Of a stretch of DNA of 64,000 bases, positions 1 to 10,741 are shown piece by piece. This stretch comes from Hansfordia pulvinata. Lineage: Eukaryota > Ascomycota > Sordariomycetes > Xylariales. The notes beneath the pieces were generated by a model. It searched no databases and had not been told where the DNA came from. It saw only the letters and a program-made list of their open reading frames with translations. Numbering within the stretch: position 1 is the first letter of the stretch; each line of letters starts with the position of its first letter. The DNA is taken from positions 2,170,001 through 2,234,000 of the forward strand of contig BJKQ01000007.1 in NCBI GenBank assembly GCA_006538405.1, in the 5' to 3' direction. Both the position numbers and the translations under genes were made by a program.

Positions 1-57
1 ACCAAGTCACATTACGGTGGTGTTGAGGGGGGTCGGGGGGGACCAGTGACGCCTGCG

Positions 58-145
58 AGAGGGGGAGACGGAGAGACGGAGAGACGGAGAGAGAGAGGAA
101 GACAGGTACAGAGACAGAGAGAGAGAGAGAGACGGAGAGGAAAAC
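58..145. repeat. GA-rich simple repeat
   Basis: Imperfect GAGAGACGGA and (GA)n repeats, seen directly in the sequence. Low-complexity DNA at the left edge of the window. Confidence 0.85.
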
Positions 146-831
146 GGACAAGGGAGACGGAGAGGGGATGGGTGACTGTGACTTGAACATTCGAGGCTGC
201 GTGCGTTGGTTCGTCTCTACCTTATCTCCCTCTTGTATGCCGTGCCTTTGCCTTTACGTCGGTCGGGTGCTGCAGTCTTGACTCTTGTTGTGCCTTGTGC
301 CTTGTGCCTTGTGCCTTCCAGTCTCGCACCACCACCACCACCACAATCACCACCGCCAAACCCTCTTCTCCTATTTCTTCTTCCACTGTCCTTCCCACCT
401 TCAGCCCTCCCACCATCCATTTTCCTCTCCACCCACAAACTCCCATCTTTCTCGAACTCCTGACAATCAGCCATCGCTCACGTACAAACGAACTTACGTA
501 CGTACTCTTTACTCTCTGAATCTGGTCTCGTTGCTCTGCAGCAGCAACCCTTCTTCGACTCCTCCTCTTCTTCTCCAGTATCGTCGTCATCACCACCACC
601 ATCATCATCACCCCTCGCACCGCCACCGCCATTCACGTCGACGGCTCTGGTGCCACAGTACAGCAGTAGAGATCCGGCACGCCAACTGCACCTCCCACGC
701 GGTGCTCGCCCTGCCCACGCCTTGGTTCGTCACCGTCACTCAAGCCGGAGCATCCAGTCGTCTCCTCGTCATCCACCGCCTGCCTCGCCGCATCGCCTAT
801 CGTCGAAGGATCCCCAAGAACGCGAATAACG

Positions 832-864
832 CCTCTCTCTGTCTCTCTCTCTCTCTCTCTCGTC
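832..864. repeat. CT dinucleotide tract
   Basis: An almost pure (TC)n run within the presumed 5' region of the first gene. Visible directly. Confidence 0.85.
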
Positions 865-1282
865 TTACCCAAGAGCTTCAAGGTCCTCCGGCATCACAAT
901 ACCTCGGCTCTCACCACCACTGCTGTGGCTCTCGACGTCCAGCCCGCTTCGTCACATCCATCGCCTTACCATCTGCCACCGCGCCGTTGCTCTCGCCGGC
1001 CCTGCATCTCCACTCTTCATAGTTACACACACAGCCTGTCGATTGCCTGTATCCTACCTCCTGTCGTCCCCCTTCTCCTCCTTCTTCTCTGCCATTCTCT
1101 TACCTTTCCCATCTCGGCGGCCTTGCGTCCTTATCTGCCTTACGGGTCTCTTAAGCCGGCCTAGCTAGCCCCTATTCCGCTCTCCCGGATCCGCAACCGA
1201 CGCTGAAACCCCTTTCGCCCCCAACGTACAACCAACACCACAAGACTATAAAGACACCGCCGACGCCGTATCCACTTCGGCC

Positions 1283-3969
1283 ATGGACCCTAGAATTTCC
1301 ATCGAAAGCCTGCTTGCGGCCCCCCCGGGCCGCCCTCGTGTGCGAGCGGCCCGGCCGACCAGGCTCCAGCTCAGGTTCCCGCACAGGTCACCGCCGAGGT
1401 TCCCGCTGAGGCTGCCGCCGTGGCTCCCGCCGTGGCTCCCGCCGTGGCTCCCGCCGTGGCTCCCGCCGTGGCTCCCATATACGGAGCTCATAGCAACAAC
1501 AGCAACGGTAGCCGTCCTCATCGCGGTCTCTCCCGACAGCCGAGTGAGCCGCCTCCCGCCCCTGAGCGTCGCAGCACACGCATAGCCGGCCGCAAGCGAG
1601 GTCTCACAGCAGATCTCGAAGACAACAACGACAACAACAAGAACAAGAATGCCAACCATTCCGACGGGCAGCGTCCTGCCAAGGTGCAACGCACAGTGCC
1701 CCCGGAAAAAGACAAACAAGCTCATGAGCCAGGCGCCACAGCAGACGGTCAAGGTGCAAACACGCACGCCCTGGCCGCTGCCAATAATGGCAAACCCGTG
1801 GGCGCTGCTCTCACTCAGAATGGCCACCCTCCAGCCCAGTCAGCCGCCAGCGGCAAGAAGCGGAAGCGCGCCCGCCCCAACAAGGTTCACGTCGAGGGCG
1901 AAGAGGCCAGCCGCCCGACCAAGGCGCCTCGTCAGACGGCCACCGCGCCAGAACGGGCCACAGAAGCGCTACCTGATGCCGGCGACACGACCGAGACTGT
2001 TAGCAACAGCTCGGAGGCCCCCTCTGCACCAGCGCAATCCGCCAACGACGGCGCCGCCAACATATCCGAGCGCTCGGCCAGCACTGTTTCCCAGACCACC
2101 ACCAACAGTACCGACGCCACGCTCAGCACGGTTGCGGGAGCCCAGGCGGGTCAGCCACTCAACCGTACCGCCACGCCTTCCACTACCTCGACCCCCCCGA
2201 GCCCCCGAAGCCGTTGACAAACAATGTCACCAGGCCCGAGGATCGCGCGGGGGCTTCTAGCTCATCGTCTAGTCCTGAGCCCGTGAAGAAAAGCCTTTGG
2301 ATCACGATGAAAGTTCCCCGCAAGAGACTGCCCCAGGACACTCCCAGATCAAAGGGCCGAAAAGCTGCCAGAGCGGCGGCGGCTGTTCGCAATTCATCGC
2401 CCAAGAAAGATCCCACCAAGTCGAAGAGCAAACAATCTACCAGCACAGCCGCTGTTCCCAAGACTTCCCCCGAGAAGGATCTCACCAAATCGAAGGGCAA
2501 ACAATCTACTGAATTCTCCCTCGAGAAGGATCCTACCAACGATCGGGCTTTGAACCCGAACTGGCCCATGGATCCAAGTGGCACGCCCCAGAATCAGGGC
2601 AAGGGGAAGAAGAAAACCCTCAAGTTCAATCCGCCGCCAAACAAGTCCAAATACCCCCCGGGTCTTCGCCATCCTCGCTGGAGACCCGCACAGAAGATGT
2701 GGGACGCAGCGGTCAAGCGAGGTGAAAAGTTCGATCCCACCACATACATTGAACAGCTCAAGCGGGAGACGGCCAGCATCAAGCCCAAACAAAGCAGCAC
2801 ACTAGAGGGCTCAGATGCCAGACGCAAGGCCACACAGCCCGGACACGGCACTGCTCAAGGGGCCGAGCAAGATAAAGTGGCTGAAGCGAGAAGTCAGGCC
2901 GGCAACTCGGCGCACGGAGACCCCGGCGCCCTCCACTATTTCCTCACCTACGCCGACCAGATGGATACGGCCAGGATGAAGGCTGAGTACCCCGAAGCTA
3001 GACACATAGGTCTCGCGATGGTTAACGGCTATCGCTGGACAATTTGCGGTCCGCGACGACAAGGTGAGTGAAAATTGCGCTTGCCCCCACCCCCCCTTAT
3101 TTTTGAGCTACCCAGCTCCGTCTGCCACTCCCTACATATCGTCAACTCCCCTCTTTCTCCACACCGAAACTCTACATCAAATGACAGAATCCATTCTAAC
3201 AAACCAAACAGGACATCCTTCTTCAAGCAATCCCGGAATAGGCCTCGCGGGACGCGCCACCGTGGCGGCGGTGAACCCGTCCTTCGCCATCGACGAGCTG
3301 CCCGTGGTCTACGGACGCCTGTTCCAAGCGCCGCTCGAGACGGTGCAGCGGTGGCAAGCCGCCGCGGAGCGCCAAGGCGACTGGAAGCGGCTGGCGCTGT
3401 CAGTCTCGATGCTGGCCAGCGACAACGGCACCAACAAAGGCGCCCGCGACCCGCAATTCGCGCATTTGGCCATGCCGCAGCGCGTCGTGGGCAAGCTCGA
3501 CGGCGTCGCCGTCCTGGCTGCCGATCCCCGGGACTACCACCTTCCGTATCGCGCTCCCGCGCGCCAGAGCGTCGTGGACGCCCTGCGCGATGAGGAGCGG
3601 ACCGACGACGCCGTGCGCCACTGGTTGGCCGTCTCGGACGTCCACGAGCGCCGCCGCGACTTCGACCCCGATGTCGAGCGCAACCACCCGCTGCCACCCC
3701 GACCCAGCGGCCTGATCGGCGACCTGGGCCGCGAGGGCAAGCGCGTTCCGCTGGTTCGCCACGATGACGACGCCCAGGAGGCGCCGCCGGAGGCGATGCT
3801 GGTGCTGCTGTCCTCGGAGACCGCGCCGACCCGGAAAGAATACTTCGACTATCTGCTCGCACTCAACAACGTCGTCTCCCAGGAGATGGTGATCGGGCAG
3901 GTACCCACCTGGTACTGGGGCGAGACCTTCCGGACCTGGGTCCCGCCGCGCGAGGCGTGTTTGGCCTAG
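1283..3969 (+). CDS. Disordered basic protein with C-terminal GGCT/AIG2-like domain (two apparent 1-base deletions)
   Basis: The model is 1283-3063 plus 3212-3969, with a 148-nt intron (GTGAGT donor, TTCTAAC branch point, ACAG acceptor). It closes at 846 aa only if one C is added in each of two C7 runs (1320-1326 and 2192-2198). Both shifts go the same way and the frames then join naturally. The first ~540 residues are low complexity: an (AVAP)n repeat, a RRSTRIAGRKRG motif, several KKRKR/KSK patches and SPEKDLTKSK-like repeats, which suggests a nuclear disordered region. From about 2928 the sequence resembles a gamma-glutamylcyclotransferase-like fold: ALHYFLTYADQM, then RMKAEYPEARHIG, GYRW, and VYGRLFQAPLE in place of VWGVLYELSPED; the end (YWGETFRTWVP) fits the usual C-terminal helix. 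The YGSN loop is replaced by YADQ, so activity is doubtful. The family call is by pattern only. Confidence 0.6.
1418..1476 (+). repeat. 12-bp minisatellite coding for an AVAP repeat
   Basis: About five tandem copies of GTGGCTCCCGCC, in frame in the first gene, coding an Ala-Val-Ala-Pro repeat. Likely length-polymorphic (inference). Confidence 0.85.
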
Positions 3970-5304
3970 GCGGCTGAAGCAGCTTCGGCGGTCGAGCGGC
4001 CACAGCAACAGCGCCGCTGAGATGCGGGAGTAACGACTACGGTCGGAAGGCGCACGAAACTGGAGCATTGAGAAAGCCAGTATGTGGAGGGCAAGGGGCA
4101 GAACTCGACGATGTACATGACCAAGAATGAACAGCAACCTGTTTCTGCCCCTTGCCTCCGAAAACAAGTCGATTTATCTCACACCACGAGCTTTGAGCCG
4201 CGGGGCGGCTCTTCAGCAACGCCTCAATTATCCACTTACGGAGTACTTGTCAGCGAGAGCCCGCAACACCACAACGGGCAGAATATCAACGTGTGCCTGG
4301 GCAAGCGTCCATGACGACTTTTGAAATACACGACTACATGATAAATGACTACATGATTACGAATATCGGACACATGAGAGGAGGATTGACGCTTTGAGCG
4401 AACTGATGAGGGCAAATTTGAAGGGAAAAGAGCAAAAGAGAAGGATGGATAAAGACGCAGCGTTCACATGTTTCGGTTTGGAATCTGTTTGTTTCATCTT
4501 TTGGTTCCCCGGCGAGGGTTCTTTACTTCTTTGTTCGCGGATTGATATCTGTCTTTTTGGTCTTTCACTGTTCATACCCGGTCCTTGTACCACTTTGAGG
4601 AATCCAGAGCGATACTTGTTTGCTTGATCTGCCCCTCGGCGGCATAGCGTTGAATATCATGTCCACTTGACCACATCTCGGCCGGGCTAGCTCGCATGAG
4701 GTCTTTTCACGAGGATTTGTTTTCTTTTTTCTTTATTCGTTATTCGTGAAATGGCCTGTGGCTTTTAGGGTATCGGAATTTTGGTCTTATCACATAGCTT
4801 GTTCATTCAACATCGGGGTGTTCGGAAGTCCCCGGCGACTTTTGTGTGGACTCGTCTACCGCTCGGCGAAGCAGCAGAGCGTCTGAATATATTGTTTAAT
4901 CCAATTCCTCGGCGACCCAGCTTCGGAAGTGCGCAGCAACCCTGTGAGACATGTAGATGGCGTCGTTCGAACGTCACCAACGTGTTGTATCATCTCAAGA
5001 GAGAGAGGACCTACGAAATGGAACCACGGAATCACGAAACGTAGGTTGACTGGGTCATGTCGAATGTGCCTTTTTCTATTTTTCCTATTTCACCCCGCAT
5101 TGCTCTTCGAGCAAGCCCCCCTTGCAGTCTGGCAGTCTGGCAGTTCATGAACACCCTCGGTCGATGTACAACGAGCAACGACGCCACCGCGGCTCTTGCC
5201 ACGTGGCGGCGGCGGCTGCCTCGGTCCTCCCAGTCTAAACCGAACTGTTCATAATCTCCACCGAGTGTGCAATTGTTCTTGAAGACTGAAGCACCAAAGA
5301 CCGA
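3970..5304. other. Convergent intergenic region
   Basis: Lies between the 3' ends of the GGCT-like gene and AP-1 gamma. Only short, uncharacteristic open frames are present (longest about 90 codons). A T-rich stretch lies near 4715-4745. Probably 3' UTRs; nothing else recognised. Confidence 0.6.
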
Positions 5305-8103
5305 CTACGACGGCTCCGTCCACTTGACCTGGCCCAATACCTGGCCGGCCGAGGGATGCGTATAACCAATCTTCAACATCAAACGCAAGGGCTGATGGTA
5401 TCCTGTCAGTATGGGGTATTTCGGAGGAGTGCACAAATCATGAGTGGTAGAACTTACACCTTTACTGCCTGTAATCCGCATGGGCTGGGTCGCTTCACCG
5501 CCCGACGGCACGTCGGGATTGGAGATGCCCATTAACTGCAGCTTTTGAGATTTGGGAACGGCAGCCTGCAGACCGACGTTGGAGAGAGGACCGCCGGAAG
5601 AGTTTTGGAAGCGGGCAGTGACCTGCACAGTGCCCTCCGCGTTGCGCTGCAAAGCGAGCGTCACGTTCAGCCCGTTCTCGTTGTAGCACGGGTGGCCAGG
5701 AGCCGCAGCGATGCCGGGCTGCTGCGGGGGAGGAGTACCCGCCGACGCGAGCATATCCAGACCGGAGCTAGCCGGTGCCGCGCTGGGTGTCGGCGCAGGC
5801 GAAGGAGCAGAGGGGCCCTGAGAGAAGAGGTCCATGATGGCGGCCGAGTTGCTCTGTTGCGGAGGCGGGGATGTGGCGGAGGGTGGTGCGGAACCGCCAC
5901 CGAGAATGTCGGCCAGCAGATCCGTGTTGTTCGACGCGCCATTCGTGGGCGAAGAGATGGGGGCGCTGCTGGAGTCGTCGCCCATCAGATCGAGCAGGTC
6001 TTGGTCCGTGGTGGGCTTGGCGACAAGCTTAGACTTGCGGTTGGTACCCTTCTTGGTCTTCTTGGTCGACTCGCCGAGGACTCTGGACTCTTCCTTGATC
6101 TGCGGTGGGGGCATCTTCTCCAAAACACCACGGCGGATCTCGTCATATGCGAAAAGATTACCGTATTCGACGGCTCTCTGCTGCACCTCAACGTCGAGGC
6201 TGGTCTGGTGCGTTTGCAGGAGCGCACGGACACGCTCAACCTGGGTGCCGTCGGACAGACGGGTGCTCAACTTGACCAGCGCTGTGACGATATACTCCAA
6301 TGTGATTTGGGTCGCGTAGCTGCTGTTGAGGACACTCGCAAAAAGATCGATGATTTCGTTCTCCTTAACCTCTTGGACAAGATCCTCCTCTTCGTACTGG
6401 CCTCCCTGGAGCAGGGCATCACCGTACTCGCCAATACACCAGGCCGCAGCCTGCGTCAAGCTCTCCTGAGTAATGTCCTTCTTCAGCCCCATGTACAGCT
6501 TCTGTACAGCGTATGTCTGCATTTCGGGTGTGGTGGCGACAAGACGGATGAACGAGGCGAGAATGGGCTCCTTGACGTAGTTGCCGGCCAGTGTCAGGAC
6601 CCTGAGCATTGTGTCGACATGCCAGCGCTTATTGGGCGAGTAGCGGTCGGCGGCAATGCCTATCTGGCTAGTCATGGTGGGCTTGAACTCGTTGTCGGCG
6701 ACCTCGAGGAAGGCAAGAAGCTCCCTTATCAGCAGACGGACATTAGACTCGTTGATCAAGGTGAAACTGAGATCGAGTGCGCGGCGGCGAATGCTGATGT
6801 CCGGGTCACGCAGACACTCAAGGATGATGTTGCGGTGGCGCTGAACGGCATTGGGCTCAATGGCAACAACCTTGATGAGGGTGTTGAGAGCCACGTATCG
6901 GATATTGTTGTCGCGGTTGGAAAGGAACTTTCCGAGTATGTTGACACCCAGGACTCGGAGACCCGAGTCGGCCTCGATATCCAGAATGGTGCGCACGGCC
7001 TCGTAGAGGATCGAGTTACCGACGTTCTTAGACGAATCGGTGTTGGTGGCGACCTGGGCGAGGATATCGTTGATGTGTTCGGTGCCTTCAGGGTCGCCAC
7101 GGACAAGGACACGCAGCAAACGCAGCAGCTTGACCTGGAGGAAGGGATCGGAAATGCCGGTGACATCGTGCTCGGGAGCATAGCCCGAGGTGGCGAGGCC
7201 CTTGAGAGTCTTGACAAGCGTGGGGACGTACGACTTGAACTTGTCAATGATGCCTTCCTCGCCGCCCTCCTCTTCGTCGGCCTCGCACATGCTGGTGATT
7301 AGAGTCAGACCGCAGAGCAAGACGCCGTGGTTCTTGTCGGAAAGCATGTGGGAAGCCTTCTCGATGAAGTGCTCCATGAGATCGGGGACCTTGTGGCCGA
7401 TGCGCATGGCGCAGAGGGCGGCCTTTCTGCGGATGTAGGGGTTGGCGGTGGAAAGGAGTTTCTCGATTTCGGAGAAGAGATCTCTGGACATTTCGATGGA
7501 GGCAATGTTGCCAAGGGTGCCGAGGGCAAGGCCGACGACATATTGGTTGGAGTGGCCGAGATCGCTGGAGCGGAAGATTAGCATGAACCAGGCAGGGCCA
7601 GGAGCCCGCGAGCTGGGTTGGACTGGCACGGAGCCCCTATTGCGGTGTGGCGTGGGGGCAGACATGTGACGCACTTCTGAAGGGAGTTGGTAACGAGAGT
7701 CAGGACCTCTTGGTTCTCGTCGAGCAGCAGACTGGTGGCCAGGTGGCCGAGACGCTTGTCGGCAAAGCGAGGAGAGGCGAGCAGCTTGATGCATTCGATC
7801 TGGCCAAAGTGGGTGCGCTCGCCGAGGGTGAAGAGGTAGAGCAGCTTGGCGACGTTGTTGCGGCGGATGTTGTGGTCGTGGCTCTCCTCGCGGAAGCTGG
7901 CGCGGATGGCGGCGCTCTCCTTCTGGATGACGGCTCGCTCGTCGGCAATGGTCTTTGCTGCTCGCACATTGCGAATGAACTGCTTGACTGCGGGGGGAGG
8001 GGCGGGCTCGATGGTCAGCAGGGCCGGCCGGAGGAGAGGTCTAGAGGGGGCAGCGGCGGTGGCAGGGGAGAGACGGCGGGCGGCGAGACGAACGGGAACT
8101 CAT
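5305..8103 (-). CDS. APL4: AP-1 clathrin adaptor complex, gamma-adaptin subunit
   Basis: Large subunit of the AP-1 complex, which sorts cargo into clathrin-coated vesicles at the trans-Golgi network and endosomes. Exons are 8103-8094, 7987-7675, 7564-5460 and 5402-5305, giving 841 aa. Exon 1 is only 10 nt, but splicing it gives [20 protein letters not shown], the family's N terminus. The adaptin trunk (HEAT-like) covers about residues 1-590. The hinge carries clathrin-box-like DLLDLM (~631), LLADIL and IMDLF (~686). The gamma-ear (GAE) domain starts about residue 734 with [11 protein letters not shown] and ends in VKWTEPS. The last intron (57 nt) is a multiple of three with no in-frame stop, so its retention would add 19 residues inside the ear. 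A 585-codon frame on the opposite strand is a shadow. Identification is secure. Confidence 0.96.
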
Positions 8104-9488
8104 TCTGGCGGGACACGAGGGCCCTCGAAGGGCCTACTGGAGCAGTGTATCCAGGGTTGGGGGAGGCCAGGTGCGGGAGCGTCGATGAGGTCGGGTCGGA
8201 ACGGGCGTGTCGTATCGTGGGAGCTTCGAGGCGTGAGATAAAGGGATGAATGGCGATTCGGCGGCAGCAGGCAGGCCAACTGGCTGTACGAGCATGGAGC
8301 GACGTTGACGTGGTGGCGGGCGGCGGTGGTTCAGGGTGCCTAGGTACGAGCTGGGATGTGGTAGGTACATTTCCCGCGGCACAGGAACACGGCCCTTGTA
8401 AGTATCTGGAAACCTCCAGCTCTTGGGTGCCACGGGGTGGGGGATGCTCAGGAGTCGATACGGTCAGGCACTTGACGCCCCTCCAGGCGGTTAGGTGGTT
8501 CCAGTCTAGAAGTCGATGAACACCTAAGGTACCTCATAGGTTCCTATCCATCCACCTCGCGTCCGCTTCTTCCGCCCAGTGACATGAATTCTATCGCAAT
8601 GGAACTGTAAATTCAGTCGAGATCAGGCAAACCCCTTTACGAGTCCGTTAAGGCCTGGCAAGGTACCGATTAAGTAAATCCATACATTCTATCAAGTAGG
8701 ACACGTGAGCAAAGTGCCTGCTGCGCATAGGTAAGTTGCAGACGATCTACTTCTGCTGTATGTGCAGTCCTGGTCGGACTCGTAAGTACCCAGGTTCTTA
8801 GCGAGATTCATTGATGGATGGTGGGGTTAAGGGAGCACGGCAGGTACCCACATCCGGAGATCTACAAGTACCTAAGGTATCCGTACGTAAGGGAGCCAGA
8901 GCCGTCCTGAACGGGGTGTCGGATATATCGAAAGTTGTAGATGGCCCCAGTGCCGCTGAGCTGTTCCAATGTCATTACTTTGGGCTATCGTATGGGCCTC
9001 CTTGCCATCCCTGGGATTGAAGTCCAAATCCGAGGCCTCCTCGCTTGACATCCCGAAAGAAATCTCACGAGCCCCCGGTTCATTCTCAAGACCAGTTCTG
9101 CGATGGTCATCCTTTCTCGCAGAGTACCACATCCACTCAAGGGACTGCATACATCTATGCACCGTGTACCTACGTAAACAGGCAGGGGTAAAGCATGTAA
9201 GGCCATCGAGCCGAAGAGGAACCCGCCACATATCAGTAGATGTCATGATTACATAAAACAGCAACATCTCGCAAAGCGAAACGTGTGAGATGACCGCCCA
9301 GTCTTCGAGCCATTGCCATTGGGCCCGCGTTCCTTACTCTCCTCCTCCAACGGCAAGCTTCCAATATGGACGCGCCAGAGATCCAAGTCCTGTTCAGCTT
9401 CGACCGTTGAGCACTTCCAATGAGTCGTGCTCGACTTCCGTCTCCACCTCCTAAGGAGAAGAAACCCACTCGCTGGGCCCCTCAGCAC
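8104..9488. other. Intergenic region between AP-1 gamma and the MGL gene
   Basis: 5' flank of the AP-1 gamma gene and 3' flank of the lipase gene. Rich in GGTACCT/AGGTACC-like words at about 8340-8370, 8528-8545, 8660 and 8843-8885. No gene-like open frame. Confidence 0.6.
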
Positions 9489-10623
9489 TCACAGCTTGGA
9501 CGCCTCGGCGCTGGCGGCGGCGGCGGCGGGCTTGCCGTCGACGTCGATGCGGGCCTCGATCCACTCGCCGACGTCGCGGTAGAACTGCTCCTGGCCGACG
9601 TCGGCGTGCAGCTGGTGGTAGGCGCCCTCGTACGTGGTGAAGGTGGCGTCGCGGTCGCGGACCTTGTGGCTCTGGCGGTCGAACCAGTCGCGCGAGCGGT
9701 CGTAGCTGGTGGCCATGTCGACGGTGCCGTGGGCGAGCAGGAGGGCGCGGACGGCGGGGGGGGGAAGGAGGGCCAGGGCGCCCGACGTCAGGCCGTCGGC
9801 GCGGTCCAGCATGCCGGCGAGCCCCTCGAGGGTGCCGTAGTTGTGGCACAGGGCGTCGGCGGCGATGCTGGCGGCGACCTCGGGCAGGCGGGTCACGTTC
9901 TCGGGCGGGATGGGCTGGTGCATCTGGAAGTTGGGCAGCACGTGCGACGCCAGCCGGCCCGACACGACCAGCAGGCGGCTCGGCCGCAGCGCGTCGGCAA
10001 AGTCGACAAAGGGCGCGTCCAGGACCCACCCGCGCACCCGCGCCACCAGGCCCTCGTACTCGGGCGTGCTGGCCAGCGTCAGGGCCTGGCCGCCGCCCAT
10101 CGAGTGGGCGAAGACGAAGAGCGGGAGGGGGAGGAGGAAGAAAGAAGAAGAAGAAGAAAAAAAAGTGGGAGGGGGAGGAGGAGGGGGGGAAGAAGCCGAC
10201 GAGGAGGAAGCGGCCGCGGCTGCCGGGTCGTCGGCCAGGCGGTCCTCGAGAAAGGCGGCCATGTCGGCGAGGACCAGCGACGTCGGGCCGGTGCGGCCCC
10301 GGTCGGCGGCCGTCCGGGCGCTGCGGCCCCACCCGCGCTGGTCGAAGCCGTAGACGACGACGCCGCGCCGCGCCAGGCTGGGGAACAGGTCGTAGTAGCG
10401 GTCCGCGTGGTCGCTGAACCCGTGGAACAGCACCATCTTGGCGCGGATCGGCCCCTCGGGCTGCGGTCGCACCTCCGTGTTAGCAGTCAGACATCCGGCC
10501 GGGGCGTGTGCCCCGGGGTTGGGTGGAAGTGGAAGGGGGGGCCGCGAGCCATACAATCCAGGTCTTGGTGTGGAGTTTGACGTCCCCGCTGACGGTGAAG
10601 GTCCCCTCAATAGTCTTGGCCAT
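9489..10623 (-). CDS. YJU3: Monoacylglycerol lipase-like serine hydrolase
   Basis: Alpha/beta-hydrolase expected to release fatty acid from monoacylglycerols, usually on lipid droplets or membranes. Exons are 10623-10555 and 10460-9489, with a 94-nt intron (CTAAC branch point), giving 346 aa. The N terminus MAKTIEGTFTVSGDVKLHTK joins to MVLFHGFSDHADRYYDLFP, an oxyanion-hole HGFSDH motif. The nucleophile elbow is AHSMGGG (about residue 144), the acid is probably in HGTVDMAT (~270), and the His is in EGAYHQLH (~305). Just before the elbow there is an unusual insert of Ala, Ser, Pro, Phe and Leu runs, coded by a polypyrimidine strand (about 10120-10215). No splice signals bound it, so it appears to be translated. 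A 386-codon opposite-strand frame is a shadow. Confidence 0.88.
10120..10200 (-). repeat. Polypurine/polypyrimidine coding insert in the MGL gene
   Basis: GGA/GAAGAA/A8/GGGAGG tract on the plus strand, read on the minus strand as poly-Pro, poly-Ser/Phe and Leu-rich sequence just upstream of the nucleophile Ser. Confidence 0.8.
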
Positions 10624-10673
10624 CTTGACTTGAAGTCCTCCCAGAGAGGTGTGTGTTTGTATGTGTGTGTGTT

Positions 10674-10741
<68 letters not shown>

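Larger units (their letters stand above)
1..1282. other. Left-edge non-coding region, 5' flank of the GGCT-like gene
   Basis: No gene is supported here. It holds a purine-rich GA/GACGGA tract (about 58-145), a CCTTGTG triplication near 290-316, CAC/CAT-rich stretches near 328-356 and 590-615, and a CT tract at 836-864. Pyrimidine-rich DNA like this is common in fungal promoters and 5' leaders. The open frame 285-1022 starts at TTG, is composed of His/Ser/Pro repeats, and is not credible as a protein. Confidence 0.6.

Noticed and set aside
285..1022. 245-codon His/Ser/Arg-rich frame near the left edge
   Set aside because: Starts at TTG, is made of CAC/TCC repeats, and has no splice or family support.
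2165..2211. A 46-47-nt intron (GTACCG...CGAAG) instead of a missing C in the first gene
   Set aside because: Very short, no branch point, and it would remove sequence that reads naturally with one added C; not formally excluded.
5545..7302. 585-codon open frame opposite AP-1 gamma
   Set aside because: It mirrors the codon bias of the real gene on the other strand, has no family features, and the gamma-adaptin frame is certain.
9420..10580. 386-codon frame opposite the lipase gene
   Set aside because: Low-complexity Val/Gly/Arg product typical of antisense frames in GC-rich genes.
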